DNA from: an uncultured Bacteroidales bacterium
GTDB lineage: Bacteria; Bacteroidota; Bacteroidia; Bacteroidales; Muribaculaceae
Direction: 5' to 3'
Assembly (NCBI GenBank): GCA_902776835.1
Contig: CACYRK010000008.1
Coordinates: 1 to 64,000, forward strand
DNA: 64,000 nt
The position numbers were made by a program, and so were the translations under genes. The notes beneath the pieces are model-generated. The model made no database searches, had not been told where the DNA came from, and saw only the letters and a program-made list of their open reading frames with translations. Within the stretch, counting starts at the first letter, position 1. The number at the start of each line of letters is the position of its first letter. Positions 18,045 through 26,262 of this stretch are shown piece after piece.

Positions 18045-18440
18045 TTATTCGTTAGTTTCTGTTTCGGCCTGCTCAGCCACGGGCTCTTCAGCAGGTTTCT
18101 CATCCTTGGCAGCCTTCTTCAGGTTGCGGCGCTTAATTGCATACTCGGCAGCATACTTGTCGAGGCGGAAGGTGTCGAACCGCAGCACACGCTCGTCGCG
18201 GCGATAGGCGGTCTCCAGGGTACGAACGATGGTGGGCTCACCATCAAACTCAATGAGAGTGTAGAATCCAGTCGATTTCTTCTGGATGTTGTAAGCAAGC
18301 TTACGCAGACCCCAGTTCTCCTCGTTGACGATGGTAGCACCAGCGTCGGTGAGAACGGTCTTGAATTTTTCTACCGCTTCCTTCATCTGTGCATCAGATA
18401 AAACGGGAGTTAAAATGAAAACGGTTTCGTAATGATTCAT
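18045..18440 (-). CDS. rpsF: 30S ribosomal protein S6
   Basis: 131 residues. It starts [18 protein letters not shown] and has the S6 fold elements ([19 protein letters not shown], then [18 protein letters not shown]). The C-terminal 25 residues are an acidic, Ala/Glu-rich tail. First gene of rpsF-rpsR-rplI, with a consensus promoter about 50 nt upstream. In many bacteria the S6-S18 pair binds its own leader; I do not see a leader motif clear enough to call. Confidence 0.97.
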   Translation of the reverse strand: MNHYETVFILTPVLSDAQMKEAVEKFKTVLTDAGATIVNEENWGLRKLAYNIQKKSTGFYTLIEFDGEPTIVRTLETAYRRDERVLRFDTFRLDKYAAEYAIKRRNLKKAAKDEKPAEEPVAEQAETETNE

Positions 18441-18490
18441 AAAACGTTTAAAATTAATAAATTAATATTGTTGTGCTAAAAAAAGCGGTG

Positions 18491-18521
18491 CAAAGTTACA
18501 ACATTTTTCCCACACGGCAAA
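18491..18521 (-). promoter_or_regulatory. Promoter of the rpsF operon
   Basis: On the minus strand TTTG (18521-18518), a 19-nt gap, then TAACTTTG (18498-18491): an exact match to the Bacteroidota consensus. It predicts transcription starting near 18485 and a leader of about 45 nt. Confidence 0.8.
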
Positions 18522-18550
18522 GCCCCGCGCACAACTTTTTCTAAAAAAAA

Positions 18551-18620
18551 TGGAGCAATGGGGCAAATGGGGCAATGGGGCAAATGGGTTAAATGGGTGT
18601 TATGGGGCAAATGAGACAAA
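18551..18620. repeat. Degenerate 8-9-bp tandem repeat (ATGGGGCAA-type units)
   Basis: About seven units of the form ATGGGGCAA, ATGGGGCA or ATGGGTTAA. Related in the ATGGG core to the nonamer array at 24922-24988. It lies between the rpsF promoter and the heptamer array. No gene is seen in 18441-18797. Confidence 0.8.
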
Positions 18621-18675
18621 TTGTCACTATCACCCACCGGCAAGCAACAGCGGCACGTCGTGTGACGCGCCGCCA

Positions 18676-18777
18676 TCTGTTAACCATTATCTGTTATCTG
18701 TTATCTGTTATCTGTTATCTGTTATCTGTTAACTGTTATCTGTTATCTGTTAACTGTTATCTATAATCTGTAATCTT
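18676..18777 (-). repeat. Heptamer tandem repeat (AGATAAC units in minus-strand sense)
   Basis: About 14 units of TCTGTTA, with TCTGTTAAC and TCTATAA variants, in plus-strand terms. Read on the minus strand, as in the thioredoxin-like gene's transcript, it is GATAACA repeated, the same unit as at 98-224. It begins about 20 nt after the stop of the gene at 18798, separated from it by the 16-bp palindrome CAATGGCATGCCATTG (18779-18794). Confidence 0.92.
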
Positions 18778-18797
18778 TCAATGGCATGCCATTGAAC

Positions 18798-19286
18798 TCA
18801 CTTGCCGAGCATTTGATTGATGGCTTCGGTGATTTCGTCTTTCGGGTGAAGACCCACCATGCCATCAGGGGTGCCTTCCATCGGGCAGAAGATCAGCAAG
18901 GGGATGCTGCTCACGCCGAAGGCTTGTGCCAGCGGACGGTTTTCGTCCACGTCGATGCTGTAGAAGTCGACCTTTCCCGCATACTCCTTAGCGAGATCTT
19001 TGAGGATGGGGGCCAGTTGACGGCAGGGGCCACACCAGGTGGCGTTGAAGTCAATCACACAGGGTCGCTGACCTATGAATTTCCACTCGTCGGCATGCCA
19101 GTCGGCAACCAACTGTGCAAACTGGTCCATGTCGATGGCACGAACCTCGCCAACGGGGGCGGCGGCCATTTCGACATCTTGCGACTCGGCTTCAGGCAGT
19201 TGCTTTTGTTGCTCCTGTGCACAGGCAGCCAGGCTCACCAGCAGGGCAGCCAGGCTAAAAATCAGTTTTGAAAAATTGTGTTTCAT
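18798..19286 (-). CDS. Thioredoxin-family lipoprotein
   Basis: 162 residues. A lipoprotein signal peptide ends in LAAC with Cys22 as the lipidation site. A linker to about residue 50 leads into a thioredoxin domain with the active site WCGPC (84-88) and the cis-proline segment VSSIPLLIF near 127. Probably a periplasmic or membrane-attached thiol-disulphide reductase. It follows the DUF4301 gene on the same strand; the 35-nt gap is filled by a heptamer repeat running up to the ATG. ATG 19286 is chosen because it opens directly into the signal peptide. Confidence 0.93.
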   Translation of the reverse strand: MKHNFSKLIFSLAALLVSLAACAQEQQKQLPEAESQDVEMAAAPVGEVRAIDMDQFAQLVADWHADEWKFIGQRPCVIDFNATWCGPCRQLAPILKDLAKEYAGKVDFYSIDVDENRPLAQAFGVSSIPLLIFCPMEGTPDGMVGLHPKDEITEAINQMLGK

Positions 19287-19321
19287 ATCTTTAATCTATA
19301 ATCTATAATCTTTAATCTAAA
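19287..19321 (-). repeat. Intercistronic heptamer repeat filling a 35-nt gap
   Basis: Five units of ATCTTTA or ATCTATA (plus-strand terms). In minus-strand sense it runs from the TGA stop of the DUF4301 gene to the ATG of the thioredoxin gene, with nothing else in the gap. A ribosome binding site of the Shine-Dalgarno type is not visible. Confidence 0.9.
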
Positions 19322-20836
19322 TCATTGGTGCTGAGGGCGCAGCAGGTCGTTGACAGTCTTCACGGGGTTGAAAGTCTCGATGGGCACCTCAACGAAGACG
19401 GTGTTCCAATCGCTCATCGAGCCGTTCCACAGTCCGGGCAACTCGAGCGCCTTGATTTCCACGCCGTCCTTCGACTTGTTGCTGATTAAGCCGGTGTCGG
19501 GGTCGACAAACTGCTTGAGGTCGAACTTCTCGCCCTTGTAGTCCTTGATGTAGCACACCAGGTCCACCGGGTTGAAGTGCGTGCCGCTGTTCATCATCTC
19601 CACGGCGCGCGCGTCGTCGGGATTGATTTGTGCCGCCTCGAGCACCTGCGGCGAGTAACTGCCGTCGGGATTGTAGGCCAGGTACGGTCCTCCACCCGGC
19701 TCACCCTCGTTGCGCACCATGCCACACACCCTGATGGGGCGGTTGAGTTTACGGCGCAGGTAAGCGGCGAGTTCTTCGCTGCTCATGGTTGCTGTGGCAG
19801 GCGAGTGTGTGAACAGGTCGCGCTCGACAAAGGCGAGCATCGCCTTCAGGTCGGCCTCAGAGACATTGCCGGCGTCGAGACGACGCAGGTTCTTGGCAAT
19901 TTCGCGCTGCAAGTACACCAGGTATCCGGCAATCAACTTCTTATATCGCGTGGTGACGTTGCGCAAGCGCGAAGGCACCACGTTGTCGATGTTCTTGACA
20001 AAAATCACGTCGGCATCGCGCTCATTGAGGTTCTCGATGAGAGCGCCATGTCCGGCGGGGCGGAAGAGCAGGTTGCCGTTGGCGTCGCGATACGGGGTGT
20101 TATCGGTGTTGACGGCAATGGTGTCGGTCGACGCTTTCTGCTCGCTCATGGTGACGTTGTAGGTCACGCCCCACACCTTCTGCATAAAGGGCACCTTAGC
20201 GGCAAGCAGTTTCTCAAACTCACGGCGATGCTCGGGCGAGACGGTGAAGTGGAGGTTGACACGGCGGTTGCGGTCGGCGGCATATTGTGCGCCCTCCTCG
20301 AGGTGTTCCTCGACGGGGGTGTGCACCGAGCCGCCCGCTGCGCGGTGGAACTTAAGCAAGCCCTTGGGCAGCGCGCCATAGTTCAGGCCTTTGGCGTCAA
20401 GCAGAGCCCGTGCCACATCGGCGTGGCGCTTGTCGGCCATAAGGTCGTCGATGTTTTTGCTATAAAGTTCAACACAAGCCTTATTGAGCAGCGGGAAAAA
20501 GGCGAAATTCTTGATGTGAGCAAAGAAAGCCTCCTCGAATGGCGTCGACGGCTCATTCCTGCCCGAGTTGACAAAGGCAAACAAATCCTTGAACATGCGG
20601 CTGGCCGCGCCCGAAGCCGGCACAAACTTCTCGATTGTTCCGGTAAATTCCTTCCACAAACGCAGGCATTGAGTAGCCTTCTTGTCGTCGAGGCGCACGA
20701 TGCCGTTTTCTACGGTGGCCACTGCCTCGATTTTTAGCGCTGGGAAGCCGGCGGCGAAACGCTTCAATTGAGCGTCGATGGTCGACTCGGTGATTCCCTT
20801 TGCCTCGATGAGTTTTAAATCGTCTTGATTCAGCAT
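19322..20836 (-). CDS. DUF4301 family protein
   Basis: 504 residues, cytoplasmic with no signal peptide or membrane segment. It matches the DUF4301 family of Bacteroidota; the N-terminal third has FVPASGAASRMFK (about 72-84) and the middle has LFRPAGHGALIENLNERDAD. The glycine-rich N-terminal motif and the GHGALIENLN segment recall sugar-nucleotidyltransferase folds, but this is only a resemblance and no function is established. It has its own promoter-like -7 box at 20923-20930 and shares a heptamer-filled gap with the downstream thioredoxin gene, so the two may be co-transcribed. It diverges from the relA gene. Confidence 0.88.
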   Translation of the reverse strand: MLNQDDLKLIEAKGITESTIDAQLKRFAAGFPALKIEAVATVENGIVRLDDKKATQCLRLWKEFTGTIEKFVPASGAASRMFKDLFAFVNSGRNEPSTPFEEAFFAHIKNFAFFPLLNKACVELYSKNIDDLMADKRHADVARALLDAKGLNYGALPKGLLKFHRAAGGSVHTPVEEHLEEGAQYAADRNRRVNLHFTVSPEHRREFEKLLAAKVPFMQKVWGVTYNVTMSEQKASTDTIAVNTDNTPYRDANGNLLFRPAGHGALIENLNERDADVIFVKNIDNVVPSRLRNVTTRYKKLIAGYLVYLQREIAKNLRRLDAGNVSEADLKAMLAFVERDLFTHSPATATMSSEELAAYLRRKLNRPIRVCGMVRNEGEPGGGPYLAYNPDGSYSPQVLEAAQINPDDARAVEMMNSGTHFNPVDLVCYIKDYKGEKFDLKQFVDPDTGLISNKSKDGVEIKALELPGLWNGSMSDWNTVFVEVPIETFNPVKTVNDLLRPQHQ

Positions 20837-20922
20837 ATTACCTCCTTATCTTTAGTTGCGTTGGATATAAGGTGAGTGATGCGCTCGTTTAGCATGTAAA
20901 ACATCACCCGCCAAAAATTTTT

Positions 20923-20930
20923 CAAAGTTA
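20923..20930 (-). promoter_or_regulatory. -7 box of the DUF4301 gene promoter
   Basis: Minus-strand TAACTTTG, an exact match to TAnnTTTG, about 90 nt upstream of the start codon. The -33 box is not clear. Confidence 0.5.
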
Positions 20931-21005
20931 CACAATTTGAGCGAATAAGTTTGCAAGATTTGCAATATTTTTCTAATTTCGCATTGATTTTGTGAATTTC
21001 GAAGC

Positions 21006-23228
21006 ATGGACAATGCATATTTCACCCCCGAAGAGCGCCTCGAAGTGATATCGATGGTCAAGGAATTGCTCACCCGCCATGCCGGCTTGCTACAACCCGG
21101 CGATGCCCGTCGTGTGCACGACCTTACCGTGCGCGGCATTGAGAGTGGCAAACTTGGCCGCTATGCCAACGGTTTGAATCCTGTGTTGCGCCACCTGAGC
21201 ACCGCCACCCTGCTCACGCGTCACATCAGCCCCGACCGCAACATGGTCATCGCCACGCTGCTCTACCAACTGTGTCGCCACGACGTGGTGAGCATCGACG
21301 AGGTGACCCGCGACTTCGGCGAGGACATAGCCGTGCTAATTGGCGGCCTGAAGCGCGTGGCACTGCTTTACTCGAAGCACGCCCAGGTGCAGGACGACAA
21401 CTACCACAAGTTGCACCTGGCATTCGCACAGGACATTCGCGTGATCATAATCATGATTGTCGACCGCATGGCACTGATGCGAAAAATCAACCACCACCCC
21501 GACGAAGACTTTGTGCGACAAATCTCGCTTGAGTCACGCTATCTCTATGCCCCGTTGGCTCACCGATTAGGACTTTATCAGATTAAATCGGAACTTGAAG
21601 ACCTGTCGCTTAAATACTTGAACCGCAAGGTTTACACACAAATTGCGCAGAAACTAAACGAGACTAAAATCGAGCGCGACAAGTACGTTAACGACTTTAT
21701 TGAGCCTATACGCCGCGCGCTGCTCGACGCTGGGCTGAAATTTGAGATTAAGGGCCGCACCAAGTCAATCAACTCCATTTGGAACAAAATGAAGACCAAG
21801 GACGTGGACCTGAACGGTATCTACGACCTCTTCGCCATACGCATCATCCTGGACTCAGCGCCCGAGGCCGAGAAGCGCGACTGCTGGGTGACATACTCGA
21901 TTGTCACCGACATCTATACGGCCAACACATCGCGCATGCGCGACTGGATTACCATCCCTAAGAGCAACGGCTACGAGTCGCTTCACACCACGGTCATCGG
22001 CCCCGACGACAAGTGGGTGGAGGTGCAGATACGCACTCAGCGCATGGACGAGATTGCCGAGCGCGGCCTGGCGGCGCACTGGAAATACAAGGGCATCAAG
22101 AGCGAGGGCGACCTCGACGTGTGGATGAACAGCGTTCGGGAGGTGCTGGAAACGGGCAGCGAAGGCCAGATGGAACTGATGCGCAAAGTTCAGCGCAACG
22201 TCTACGACAAGGAAGTGTTTGTGTTCACCCCTCGCGGCGACCTGTTCAAACTTCCTCAAGGTGCCACGGTGCTCGATTTTGCCTTCGCCATCCACACGCG
22301 CGTGGGCTGCACCTGCATTGGCGCAACAGTTGACGGGAAAAACCAGCGCATCAACTATCGCCTGAAAAACGGCGACACGGTGGAAGTGCTTACCGCGTCG
22401 ACCCAGGTACCGCGCCAGGACTGGCTCAACATCGTGGCCACCAGCAAAGCACGCACAAAAATTCGCCAAGCGCTCAACGAGACACAGGTGCGCATGGCCA
22501 ACATGGGCCGCGAGCAGTTGCAACGCCGCTTCCGCAACCGCAAGATTGACTACGACGAGGGCGTCGTGACCCGCCTGCTCAAACCGTTAGGCTACAAGAC
22601 GCTGACCGAGTTTTTCGTCGCCATTCACGAGGGGGCGCTCGATGTTAACACCATCGTGGAGCGCTACGAGGCGCAGGTCGAGCGGCAAAACGAGCCCACA
22701 AGCGCCCTACCCCACGGCACGGCACAAGACTTTGTGCTGCACCAGCGCGAGCCGGCCGAGAGCGAGCACACCAACGACGACATCCTGGTTATCGGCAACA
22801 ACGTGAAGGGCATCAACTACAAACTGTCGCGCTGCTGCAACCCCATCTATGGCGACAAAATAGTGGGCTTCATCGCCAGCGACGGCGCCATAAAGATTCA
22901 CCGTGCCGACTGCGGCAATGTGCGCCACCTTATCAGCAAATACCCCTACCGCATGATTAAGACCAAATGGTCGGGGAAAATTGGGGCGCAATTTGCCGCC
23001 ACACTGCGTGTAGTGGGCAAGGACGACATTGGCATTGTGTCGAACATCACATCGGTTGTCAACAAAACCGACAACACGTCGCTTCGCTCAATATCCATCA
23101 ATAGCCACAACGGCATGTTTGAGGGATTTATGGTACTGGGTATCAGTTCGTTGAACTCACTTGACGACCTAATTAAGAAAATCAGCCAACTGCGTGGTGT
23201 CAAAGAAGTGACCCGCGCCAGCCACTGA
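21006..23228 (+). CDS. RelA/SpoT-type (p)ppGpp synthetase with degenerate hydrolase domain
   Basis: 740 residues with the full long-RSH layout: N-terminal HD region (about 20-200), synthetase (about 235-370; GRTKSINSIWNKM, then GYESLHTTVIGP and VEVQIRT), TGS (from about 397, VFVFTPRGDLFKLP), a Cys-rich zinc-finger-like segment (SRCCNPIYGD) and a C-terminal ACT domain (from about 666). In the HD region the normal ALLHD is ATLLYQ (Y87-Q88) and the LADRLHN motif is IVDRMAL. The metal-binding His-Asp pair is therefore missing while the synthetase motifs are intact. I infer a synthetase-only stringent-response enzyme and expect a separate hydrolase elsewhere in the genome. ATG 21006 gives the conventional N-terminus. 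Confidence 0.95.
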   Translation: MDNAYFTPEERLEVISMVKELLTRHAGLLQPGDARRVHDLTVRGIESGKLGRYANGLNPVLRHLSTATLLTRHISPDRNMVIATLLYQLCRHDVVSIDEVTRDFGEDIAVLIGGLKRVALLYSKHAQVQDDNYHKLHLAFAQDIRVIIIMIVDRMALMRKINHHPDEDFVRQISLESRYLYAPLAHRLGLYQIKSELEDLSLKYLNRKVYTQIAQKLNETKIERDKYVNDFIEPIRRALLDAGLKFEIKGRTKSINSIWNKMKTKDVDLNGIYDLFAIRIILDSAPEAEKRDCWVTYSIVTDIYTANTSRMRDWITIPKSNGYESLHTTVIGPDDKWVEVQIRTQRMDEIAERGLAAHWKYKGIKSEGDLDVWMNSVREVLETGSEGQMELMRKVQRNVYDKEVFVFTPRGDLFKLPQGATVLDFAFAIHTRVGCTCIGATVDGKNQRINYRLKNGDTVEVLTASTQVPRQDWLNIVATSKARTKIRQALNETQVRMANMGREQLQRRFRNRKIDYDEGVVTRLLKPLGYKTLTEFFVAIHEGALDVNTIVERYEAQVERQNEPTSALPHGTAQDFVLHQREPAESEHTNDDILVIGNNVKGINYKLSRCCNPIYGDKIVGFIASDGAIKIHRADCGNVRHLISKYPYRMIKTKWSGKIGAQFAATLRVVGKDDIGIVSNITSVVNKTDNTSLRSISINSHNGMFEGFMVLGISSLNSLDDLIKKISQLRGVKEVTRASH

Positions 23229-23251
23229 AGAAAGTTTTGTCAATCAAATTA

Positions 23252-23281
23252 TTGACAATTCACTATCTTTCACTACATTTG
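23252..23281 (+). promoter_or_regulatory. Promoter of the BspA-like gene
   Basis: TTG (23252-23254), a gap of 19, then TACATTTG (23274-23281). Consensus Bacteroidota promoter, 28 nt before the start codon. Confidence 0.75.
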
Positions 23282-23309
23282 CACATTAATACTAATAAAT
23301 ACCGCAATC

Positions 23310-24914
23310 ATGAAACATCTAATCAAAATCATCAGCGTTCTGCTGCTAATGGCCACGGCAAGCACAGCAATGGCGTATGACTTCATGGTCGACGATTTGG
23401 CCTACAGTATCAATGACGACGGCACAACGGCCACCGTTACGTGGACCGTCTATAACAACTATGGCAACTACAGTGAACTGACTGAGGCCAACATTCCACC
23501 TAGCGTGACGCACAATGGCACCACCTACAGCGTGACGGCGATCGCCGAGTGCGCATTCGAATACGCCACGTCGCTGACCTCGGTCACCATTCCCTCCAGC
23601 GTTACCACCATCGGTGATTGGGCTTTCGCCGGTTGCCGCAAACTCACCGGTGCGGTAATACCGCGCTCGGTGACCACAGTGGGCTACGACGCCTTTATCA
23701 TGTGCCCGGCCCTTAACAGCCTGGCTGTTGAGGCCGGAAATCCGCTCTACGACTCGCGCGACGGCTGCAACGCCATCATCAGCACCGCCGACAACACGCT
23801 GCTCGTCGGCTGCAACAGCACCGTTATCCCCACCGGAGTGACGATGATTGGCGAGGACGCCTTCTACGGCAGCGGCATCACCGCCATCGACATCCCCAGC
23901 ACGGTGACGAAGATCGACCTGCTGGCGTTCTACGAGTCCATGGCGCTCACCACCGTGCGCATCCCAGCCTCGGTGGTCGAAATCGGCAAATACGCATTTC
24001 AGCGATGCAGCGCTCTTGAAAGCATCACCATCGACAGCGCAAACCCTGTCTACGACTCGCGCGACAATTGCAACGCCATCATCAGCACCGAAACCAACAC
24101 CATGCTCTACGGCAGCAACAACACGGTAATCCCCAACACGGTGACAAGAATAGGTGAATTCTGCTTCTCGACGATGAAAAACCTGAAATCACTGTACATT
24201 CCCGCCAGCGTCGAGTCTATTGGCTGGAGCATAGCGTCCAACTGCCCAAGCCTGGAAAGCATCGTGGTCGACGAGAACAACCCCTACAACTATTCGTCGC
24301 CCGATGGTTGCAACGCCATCATCTACGCCGATAGATATCTGTTGGTAGGCTGCAAAAACACCATTGTTCCCCAAAGCGTGACTAATATTTACTCTTACGC
24401 CTTCAGCGGATGCACCGGCCTCACCGAACTCACCCTGCCCGAGGGCAACAATGATTTCCAGATTGGCTACGCAGCCTTCAGCAACTGCACCAGCCTGCGT
24501 CGGATCAACATCCCGTCGACCACTACCACTATCAGCGACTACGCATTCATTGATTGCACCGCTCTGGAGAGAATAACGAGCGGTATTAGCGACGTGAGTG
24601 CCGTGACGATGGGCAACTACGTATTCTACAACGTGCCCACGAGCACATGCATCCTCGAGGTGCCGGCCGGCACAGTTGAGATGTACCGCAACGCTCAATA
24701 TTGGAAAAACTTTACCAACATCGTTGAGCATGTCGACGGTCTTCCCGGTGATGTGGACGGCAGCGGCGAAGTCGACGGCAATGACCTGAATACGCTCATC
24801 AACATCATCCTGGGCAAGGCCGACGCCAGCAATTACAACGCCAACGTGGATGGCCAGGGCGGCGTCGACGGCAGCGACATCAACGCCCTAATCAACATCC
24901 TGCTGGGGAAATAG
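23310..24914 (+). CDS. BspA-like leucine-rich repeat surface protein with C-terminal dockerin-like domain
   Basis: 534 residues. The signal peptide ends at about residue 22 (TAMA). From about 60 to 460 there are LRR_5 (BspA/Treponema-type) repeats, each with the ITSVTIPSSVTTIGDWAF pattern, interrupted by a repeated insert NPLYDSRDGCNAIIS or similar. The last 60 residues form a two-loop dockerin-like domain (GDVDGSGEVDGNDLNTLIN and NVDGQGGVDGSDINALIN) ending exactly in ILLGK. BspA proteins typically mediate adhesion or binding of host ligands; the dockerin could attach the protein to a cohesin partner. The Big_2 protein at 31224-33839 has the same tail. A nonamer repeat array starts directly after the stop. 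Confidence 0.93.
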   Translation: MKHLIKIISVLLLMATASTAMAYDFMVDDLAYSINDDGTTATVTWTVYNNYGNYSELTEANIPPSVTHNGTTYSVTAIAECAFEYATSLTSVTIPSSVTTIGDWAFAGCRKLTGAVIPRSVTTVGYDAFIMCPALNSLAVEAGNPLYDSRDGCNAIISTADNTLLVGCNSTVIPTGVTMIGEDAFYGSGITAIDIPSTVTKIDLLAFYESMALTTVRIPASVVEIGKYAFQRCSALESITIDSANPVYDSRDNCNAIISTETNTMLYGSNNTVIPNTVTRIGEFCFSTMKNLKSLYIPASVESIGWSIASNCPSLESIVVDENNPYNYSSPDGCNAIIYADRYLLVGCKNTIVPQSVTNIYSYAFSGCTGLTELTLPEGNNDFQIGYAAFSNCTSLRRINIPSTTTTISDYAFIDCTALERITSGISDVSAVTMGNYVFYNVPTSTCILEVPAGTVEMYRNAQYWKNFTNIVEHVDGLPGDVDGSGEVDGNDLNTLINIILGKADASNYNANVDGQGGVDGSDINALINILLGK

Positions 24915-24921
24915 TGGATAG

Positions 24922-24988
24922 AATGGGTCTAATGGGTCTAATGGGACTAATGGGACCCATTCGCCTCATTTGACCCATTGGACCCATA
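24922..24988 (+). repeat. Nonamer tandem repeat (AATGGGTCT) with inverted copies
   Basis: Four consecutive copies of AATGGGTCT or AATGGGACT starting 7 nt after the BspA-like stop codon, followed by three words in the opposite orientation (ACCCATT and similar). The transcript could fold on itself, so this may serve as a 3'-end hairpin for the gene. Confidence 0.85.
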
Positions 24989-25009
24989 TCATTTAACAAT
25001 CACACCAGC

Positions 25010-25558
25010 ATGAACACCTTTCTAAAGCAAAAGGGAGATTATAAGAAACTTGTCGTTTACCAGAAGGCAGAATGCCTTTATGACATCACGTTCTATTTTG
25101 CTCATCATTATCTGTCGAAAGGCGACCGCACAATCGACCAGATGATTCAGGCCGCCCGCAGTGGGAAGCAGAATATTGCCGAGAGCAGTGCAGCATCATC
25201 CACGTCGAGTGAGACAGAGTTAAAACTGATGAACGTGGCACGTGCCAGTTTCCAAGAATTGCTTGCTGACTATGAGGATTATCTACGAGTTCGCGGGTTG
25301 GAACAATGGCAAGTTGATGACCCACGGAGCCACCGAACTCGCGAAGTCGGTAAAGAGCATAACGACAGTGCATTCTACCGTGACGCCATAGCCAAAACCT
25401 CTGATGCCACCATCGCCAATATCGCCATAACAATGTTACACCAAGAGGACTACCTGCTTCGCAAACTTATTGAGCGGTTGCAAGCCGACTTTGTGAAAGA
25501 AGGTGGTATAAGAGAAAAAATGTTTCAAGCACGCAAAAACTACCGCGACAACCACTGA
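25010..25558 (+). CDS. Four-helix-bundle protein (S23/Avd-like family, suffix-domain type)
   Basis: 182 residues, helical and cytoplasmic. It has the family pattern YKKLVVYQKAECLYDITFYF, then RTIDQMIQAARSGKQNIAES, then ELKLMNVARASFQELLADYE, with a C-terminal extension typical of the subfamily described as four-helix-bundle suffix-domain proteins. Relatives include the S23 proteins found in 23S rRNA intervening sequences and the Avd accessory protein of diversity-generating retroelements. No reverse transcriptase, template repeat or rRNA gene lies in this window, so neither role is supported here and the function is unknown. It starts 22 nt after the nonamer repeat array that follows the BspA-like gene. 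Confidence 0.85.
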   Translation: MNTFLKQKGDYKKLVVYQKAECLYDITFYFAHHYLSKGDRTIDQMIQAARSGKQNIAESSAASSTSSETELKLMNVARASFQELLADYEDYLRVRGLEQWQVDDPRSHRTREVGKEHNDSAFYRDAIAKTSDATIANIAITMLHQEDYLLRKLIERLQADFVKEGGIREKMFQARKNYRDNH

Positions 25559-25623
25559 TTGCTATCCCAATGAGAGGCCTATGAACAGTTTTATTGGACA
25601 GCAAAAAATCTATAATATTGAAA

Positions 25624-26262
25624 TTACAGGTAGGGATTGAAGTCGCGCTCGTGGGCTACGGTAGTTGTGGGGCCGTGGCCGCTGTAAAGCAGGGTGTTAG
25701 GCGGGAGGGTGAGGATTTCGCGCTCGATGCTCTCGATGAGCGTCTCGTAGTTTCCTCCGGGCAGGTCGGTGCGACCTATGCTGCCCAAGAACACGCTGTC
25801 GCCGGTAAACACTAGTTGGCTCTCCGGAGCATAGAAAGCAAGGCCGCCCTGGGAGTGTCCGGGCATAGCGAGCACATGCAGCGGCTCGTTGTCGAACTGA
25901 AGCACGTCGCCATGCTTGAGCACGCGGTCGAGTTTAACTGACTGAGTGTCGATTTTAAGATTGAACATCGAGGCCTGCAATGAGAGGTTCGACAAATACA
26001 TCTTGTCGTCGTCGCTGCCCATCACCGGCGCGCCATACTTTTTTGCAAGCCAATTGGCGCCTGTGATATGGTCGACGTGACCATGGCTAAGCAGTATCAT
26101 CTTCAACGTCAGGTTGTTGTCGGTCAGGAACTGCTCAATTTGTTCGTTCTCTTCAGGCTTCATCATTCCTGGGTCGATAATAATGGCATTACGAGTATCC
26201 TCGTGATAAGCGATGTGAATGTTCTCGCCAAAAAGCCATGTGGTAATAGTGTGGACTTTCAT
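25624..26262 (-). CDS. MBL-fold metallo-hydrolase (glyoxalase II-like)
   Basis: 212 residues, cytoplasmic. The zinc-binding signature HGHVDH is at residues 60-65, with further ligands in MPGHSQGG (about 132-139) and FTGDSVFLG, and a C-terminal YSGHGPTT. The pattern fits the YcbL/glyoxalase II-like group that hydrolyses thioesters such as S-lactoylglutathione, though substrate cannot be read from sequence. Its ATG overlaps the rsmG stop as ATGA, so the two are probably translationally coupled. It is the last gene of a DUF3298-rsmG-MBL operon. Confidence 0.93.
   Translation of the reverse strand: MKVHTITTWLFGENIHIAYHEDTRNAIIIDPGMMKPEENEQIEQFLTDNNLTLKMILLSHGHVDHITGANWLAKKYGAPVMGSDDDKMYLSNLSLQASMFNLKIDTQSVKLDRVLKHGDVLQFDNEPLHVLAMPGHSQGGLAFYAPESQLVFTGDSVFLGSIGRTDLPGGNYETLIESIEREILTLPPNTLLYSGHGPTTTVAHERDFNPYL

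Noticed and set aside
18441-18490. S6-S18 autoregulatory leader motif upstream of rpsF
   Set aside because: The leader is only about 45 nt and AT-rich, and I could not find a convincing stem with the conserved bulge.
25010-25558. Diversity-generating retroelement around the four-helix-bundle gene
   Set aside because: No reverse transcriptase, template repeat or variable repeat found within the window.
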